Shown piece after piece: positions 6,446 through 9,397 of a stretch of 9,397 nt of DNA. This DNA is from JAIEPT01 sp038217425. GTDB lineage: Bacteria > Planctomycetota > Planctomycetia > Gemmatales > Gemmataceae. Both the position numbers and the translations under genes were made by a program. The notes below the pieces were generated by a model. It was not told the origin of the DNA. It saw only the letters and a list, made by a program, of their open reading frames with translations, and did no database searches. The stretch's first letter is position 1, and each line of letters starts with the position of its first letter. The DNA lies in contig JBBQPM010000235.1 of NCBI GenBank assembly GCA_038217425.1, forward strand, positions 1 to 9,397. Reading direction: 5' to 3'.

Positions 6446-8728
6446 ATGAAACGACTCCTCCTCATCGCCCTCTTGCTCCCCGCGCCCGTTGCCGCTGGCG
6501 AACCGATTATCCGCTCCCTCAACCTGCGCGGTCTGCAAGTCGGCGGGACCACCGCCGTCACCCTCGACGGCGACGACTTCGGACCCTCCCCCAAACTGCT
6601 GCTCGCGTTCCCCGCCAAGCAAATCCTGAAGCCCGGCTCCACCGACAAGAAAGCGACGTTCGACGTCACGCTCGATGACGCGGCGACTCCAGGGTATTAC
6701 CACCTACGCATCGTTTCCGGGGACGGCGTCAGCGCGCCCGTCGTGGTGGCCGTCGATCGACTACCGCAACTCCCCTTCGCGCCGACGATCGACCAACTCC
6801 CGGCGGCGCTGCACGGCAACGTGGCCGGCGGACAGGGCGTCGAAACGCGCTGGAAAGGCAAGGCGGGCGATCACGTGCTCGTCGAGGTCGATGCCCAGAG
6901 GCTTGGGAGCAAATTGCGGCCAGTGCTGCATCTTTACGGCCCGCAAAAATTGCAAATCGCCTGGGCTTGGACGCGTTCGACGCTGTTCGGCGACGCCCGG
7001 CTCGAAGCCAAGCTCCCCGAGGACGGCGAGTACGTGTTGTCGTTGCATGATCTGGAATACAACCCGCCGGCGCCGAGCTTTTTCCGCCTGCGCGTGGGGA
7101 CGTGGTCGGCAATCGATCAGGTCTTTCCTCCGGCGATCGTGAAGGGAAAAAACGCCGGCATCGAAATGTTGGGGACGACGGGAACGCTGAGCGCCAAGAC
7201 GTCGCCGACGGAGATGACGGGGATCTTGCCGCTGGATTGGCCGCAAAAGGGCGTCTGGGCGGGGCCCAGACCATTCGTGATTCTCAGCGAGCATCCGGAA
7301 ATCGTCCGGGACTCGGCGAGTGCCCAGCCGATGGACGTGCCCGCAGGGCTCGTGGGCATCAGCGCGCATCTCCTCACGCCGATGGGCGAGGATCGGTACC
7401 GCATCCCGGCGCCTGGGGGCTCGAAGGTTCGGCTCGAGGTTTTTGCGGAGCGAATCGGCTCGCCGCTCGACGCCGGGCTGGTGATTCGCGGCGACAAGGG
7501 GGAGTCCCTGGCGCGCAACGACGACGGCCCCGGCTCGCTCGATCCGGTACTGGAATACACTGTCCCCGCGAAGGCGACGTCGTTCGTGGTCGGCGTGGTC
7601 GACGCGCAGGGGCGGGCGGGGCCGCGAGCGATTTACCGTCTGGTGGTGGCGCCGCAAGGGGCGAAAGGGGCGGAGATTTTTTCGCTGATGACGCCGACGC
7701 AGCGCGTGGCCGTGCCGCCGGGGGGGCGAGCCGTGCTCCCCATCTGGATCAAACGGCAAGGTTACGACGGCCCCATCGTGCTCCGCGCCGAGCCGCTCCC
7801 CAAGGGCGTCACGCTCGAGGGAGCGACGATCCCGGCGGATGCCGACGGCGCCCTGGTGACGGTGCTCGGCGCCGCGGCCGGGGATTCGACGATCGCGCGC
7901 TGGCTCGGACAGCCGAAGTCGGGGACGGCGCTGCCCGTCTATCTCAAGGATCATCCGCTGCAGCGCCTCCAGCCCTGGCTGGCGACCGAAGTCGCGCTCG
8001 GCGTCTCGGCGCCCTCCGCTCTGCAGTACGAACTCGACTGGGCCAAGCTCCCTGCCGATCTCGTGCTCATGCGGACCGCCAAACTGACCTTGCCGGTAAA
8101 GTTCAATCGTCCCGGCAAGGACGGCATCGTACGTCTAACGCTGATCACGAGCCAGCAGCCGATCGTGCTCAACAACCAGCCCGACCCCAACAAGAACCTC
8201 AAGGCCGAGAAAGTCGTCGAACTCGCCGGCAAGACGCTTGAGGGGGAGGTGGTCGTTTCCGTTCCGATCCAACTTCCCGGCCCCGTCTATGACGTGACGG
8301 TGCAGGCGGACTGGCTGACGCCCGACAAGAAGACGGTGCTGGCGACGCGCTTCGCCCTGGTGCAGCGCCTTACGGTGCAGTCGCCGCTCATCGTGACGCT
8401 CGCCAAGAACCGCGTGGAATCGGCGGTCGATACGAAGAAGGCGGTGACGGTGAAGGTCGAGGGAAAGCTCCAGCGCAAGGGCGACTTGAAGGGGGACGCG
8501 ACGGTCACGATCGCGGGCTTGCCCGATGCGATCAAGGCGACGCCAGCGATCGTGAAGGCGGTCGAGAGCGCGTTCTCGGTGTTGCTCACGATCCCCGCGA
8601 ACACCCCGCCCACGGAACTGAAGGATCTGAAATTGTCCGCGAGCGCCGCGCCGAACCCCGGGCAGCCGAACCTGCGCGTGACCAGCGCTGTCCTGGACGT
8701 GACGCTCGTCTTGACGAAGGCCCCGTGA
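6446..8728 (+). CDS. large exported protein with TIG-like and pre-peptidase-like domains
   Basis: A 760-residue protein whose start is set at ATG 6446 because a signal peptide begins there (MKRLLLIALLLPAPVAAG, cleavage after AA or AG near 17-18). An in-frame ATG at 6371 also exists, but it lies inside the attC loop and would add 25 residues of repeat-derived sequence. Domains by eye: a TIG/IPT-like beta domain (about 19-104, with TTAVTLDGDDFG and PGYYHLRIVSGDG) and a pre-peptidase C-terminal-like domain (about 118-218, with GDHVLVEVDAQRLGS and LPEDGEYVLSLHDLEY). A second such domain follows (about 296-403, with VRLEVFAERIGSPLDAGLVI), then beta-sandwich-like sequence to the end. No protease or other catalytic motif, C-terminal anchor or sorting signal is visible. 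Large proteins of this kind are common in planctomycetes, where they are thought to act at the cell surface or in the periplasm. No Shine-Dalgarno sequence precedes the ATG. Confidence 0.88.
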   Translation: MKRLLLIALLLPAPVAAGEPIIRSLNLRGLQVGGTTAVTLDGDDFGPSPKLLLAFPAKQILKPGSTDKKATFDVTLDDAATPGYYHLRIVSGDGVSAPVVVAVDRLPQLPFAPTIDQLPAALHGNVAGGQGVETRWKGKAGDHVLVEVDAQRLGSKLRPVLHLYGPQKLQIAWAWTRSTLFGDARLEAKLPEDGEYVLSLHDLEYNPPAPSFFRLRVGTWSAIDQVFPPAIVKGKNAGIEMLGTTGTLSAKTSPTEMTGILPLDWPQKGVWAGPRPFVILSEHPEIVRDSASAQPMDVPAGLVGISAHLLTPMGEDRYRIPAPGGSKVRLEVFAERIGSPLDAGLVIRGDKGESLARNDDGPGSLDPVLEYTVPAKATSFVVGVVDAQGRAGPRAIYRLVVAPQGAKGAEIFSLMTPTQRVAVPPGGRAVLPIWIKRQGYDGPIVLRAEPLPKGVTLEGATIPADADGALVTVLGAAAGDSTIARWLGQPKSGTALPVYLKDHPLQRLQPWLATEVALGVSAPSALQYELDWAKLPADLVLMRTAKLTLPVKFNRPGKDGIVRLTLITSQQPIVLNNQPDPNKNLKAEKVVELAGKTLEGEVVVSVPIQLPGPVYDVTVQADWLTPDKKTVLATRFALVQRLTVQSPLIVTLAKNRVESAVDTKKAVTVKVEGKLQRKGDLKGDATVTIAGLPDAIKATPAIVKAVESAFSVLLTIPANTPPTELKDLKLSASAAPNPGQPNLRVTSAVLDVTLVLTKAP

Positions 8729-8753
8729 CGGCGGGATGTCGGTCGGCTAGAAT
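8725..8753 (+). promoter_or_regulatory. promoter of tRNA-Leu
   Basis: GTGACG (8725-8730) and TAGAAT (8748-8753) are separated by exactly 17 bases. The match to the sigma70 consensus is 4 of 6 and 5 of 6. The predicted start near 8760 is about 12 bases before the mature tRNA. The -35 overlaps the stop codon of the preceding gene. Confidence 0.5.
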
Positions 8754-8771
8754 GCAGTAGGGTTCGCAAAA

Positions 8772-8853
8772 GCGGGTATGGCGGAATTGGCAGACGCGCC
8801 AGACTTAGGATCTGGTACCGCAAGGTGTGGGGGTTCAAGTCCCTCTACCCGCA
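8772..8853 (+). tRNA. tRNA-Leu (anticodon UAG)
   Basis: The acceptor stem GCGGGTA (8772-8778) pairs fully with TACCCGC (8846-8852), with discriminator A8853. The anticodon stem CCAGA/TCTGG (8799-8803 and 8811-8815) encloses loop CTTAGGA with anticodon TAG (8806-8808). The long variable arm contains ACC-GCAA-GGT (8817-8826), as expected for a class II leucine tRNA. The T arm GGGGG/CCCTC holds loop TTCAAGT (8834-8840). CCA is not encoded. It reads CUN-type leucine codons, chiefly CUA. Confidence 0.97.
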
Positions 8854-8919
8854 TTCTTAGAAAATCATCAGCAATTTTCACTTTCAGCGCCGTTGACACG
8901 TACAATGGCCAGGACGAGG

Positions 8920-8939
8920 TGCTGACAATTTGCTGACAA
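8920..8939 (+). repeat. short direct repeat between tRNA and integrase remnant
   Basis: TGCTGACAA occurs at 8920-8928 and again at 8931-8939, an 11-bp spacing of about one helical turn. It lies between the tRNA and the integrase remnant, where arm-type or accessory binding sites of an integrating element would be expected. That role is inferred from position only. Confidence 0.45.
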
Positions 8940-8987
8940 CACTTCCCCCGCATGGCACTCGCGTTGCCCCACCCAAAATGTGCAACG

Positions 8988-9292
8988 ATGGCATCCCTCC
9001 AAGAGCGAAACGGCGTTTTTAACTGCATTTTTCGATACCACGGCAAGCGCCAGTGGTTCAACCTTGGAAAAGTTTCCCCGCAGGAAGCCGCTGGGGTTTC
9101 CGCCAAGGTGGAAAGCATTGGGTAGATACCCTCGGCGGCAACTTCCTGATGCACGCCCTCGGCCTGGCCGACCTTCAGAGGTATGTTGACCGGCGAGCCC
9201 GCATGAAAGGGATGCGGGGACTTCTCAGCCCAGGCGCCATCAAGAAAGAGGTCATCACCCAATCCTGTTCGGCACGCTATTTGCGCCATTGA
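8988..9292 (+). pseudogene. decayed tyrosine-type site-specific integrase remnant
   Basis: From ATG 8988 the frame reads MASLQERNGVFNCIFRYHGK and continues with RQWFNLGKVSPQEA, ending at TAG 9123-9125. This resembles the N-terminal arm-binding region of planctomycete tyrosine integrases as I remember it. In another frame, 9116 to about 9262 continues with HWVDTLGG, then LGLADLQRYVDRRA, then LSPGAIKKEVIT, which resembles the start of the core-binding domain. The linker that should separate these two parts (some tens of residues) is missing, so the break near 9112-9116 is probably a deletion with a frameshift. The second frame ends at a stop at 9290-9292, and no catalytic R-H-R-Y domain remains. 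It lies 134 bp after tRNA-Leu in the same direction, the usual arrangement for an element inserted at a tRNA 3' end. The family call is from memory of the motif style. Confidence 0.7.
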
Positions 9293-9345
9293 AATATAAA
9301 TGTACAGTATTGCGCTCCCGACGACAATCGCGCATCTTATTGTTC

Positions 9346-9397
9346 ATGGAGCCGGTTACCCCCACCCCTGAACCCAAGATCCGCGAAAAAGATATTC
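9346..9397 (+). CDS. possible start of a gene cut by the window edge
   Basis: ATG 9346 opens a frame (MEPVTPTPEPKIREKDI) that is still open at the last base. There is no clear ribosome binding site. The upstream 50 bases are unusually AT-rich for this window (around 9289-9311), as promoter regions often are. Too short to identify. Confidence 0.35.
   Translation, partial: MEPVTPTPEPKIREKDI

Noticed and set aside
6761..7954. 397-codon minus-strand frame opposite the exported protein
   Set aside because: Arg/His/Pro-rich composition with no recognisable domain; it is a shadow of the plus-strand gene with its signal peptide and domains.
8860..8879. Terminator after tRNA-Leu (GAAAAT ... ATTTTC, 8-nt loop)
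   Set aside because: The stem is only 6 AT-rich pairs and no T-run follows, so it is too weak to call a terminator.
8747..9289. 180-codon minus-strand frame across the tRNA
   Set aside because: It is translated antisense through the tRNA gene and the integrase remnant, so it is an artefact.
9289..9317. Promoter or operator in the AT-rich stretch before the last ATG
   Set aside because: TTGAAA is present, but no acceptable -10 lies at 16-18 bases; the palindromic TGTACA alone does not support an operator.

Overview
The window looks like chromosomal DNA of a planctomycete, order not determinable from sequence alone. The evidence is protein style: large secreted beta-rich proteins with pre-peptidase-like domains, a ResB/CcsA pair with a long periplasmic insert in CcsA, and an integrase remnant of a type I associate with that phylum. 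Further evidence is GC-rich coding DNA full of open shadow frames and short palindromic intergenic repeats. No database search was possible, so the taxonomic call is inference.

Layout. Positions 1-204 hold 2.4 copies of an 86-bp tandem repeat whose core is a 61-bp near-perfect palindrome. An exported protein built from four repeated beta units follows (297-1295). Next comes a three-gene cluster reading to the right: a lipoprotein with internal duplication (1413-2381), ResB (2378-3712) and CcsA (3714-5726). The lipoprotein and resB overlap by 4 nt, and resB and ccsA are separated by 1 nt. ResB and CcsA together form the system II cytochrome c synthase, which carries haem across the membrane and ligates it to apocytochromes outside the cytoplasmic membrane. 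The lipoprotein is probably co-translated with them, but its role is unknown.

Between ccsA and the next gene lies the most interesting stretch. A 603-bp segment (5806-6408) has the anatomy of a single integron gene cassette: a short leader, one small DUF4240-like gene, and an attC-like site whose R'' box contains the gene's stop codon. The attC arms match 20 of 20 pairs once two extrahelical bases on the 5' arm are set aside. The R'' box is also a perfect complement of the cassette's own 5' end. The cassette is flanked by two inverted copies (24/25 identical) of a 25-bp repeat. Conceptual removal of the cassette rejoins these into one hairpin with a loop of about 32 nt, so the cassette appears to have inserted in the loop of a palindromic repeat. 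No integron integrase is in the window.

Downstream is a 760-residue exported protein with TIG-like and pre-peptidase-like domains (6446-8728). It is followed by a tRNA-Leu(UAG) gene (8772-8853) with its own promoter-like sequence. Just after the tRNA is a decayed, internally deleted and frameshifted tyrosine-integrase remnant (8988 to about 9292), the scar of an element that used this tRNA as its attachment site. The last 52 bases may start another gene.
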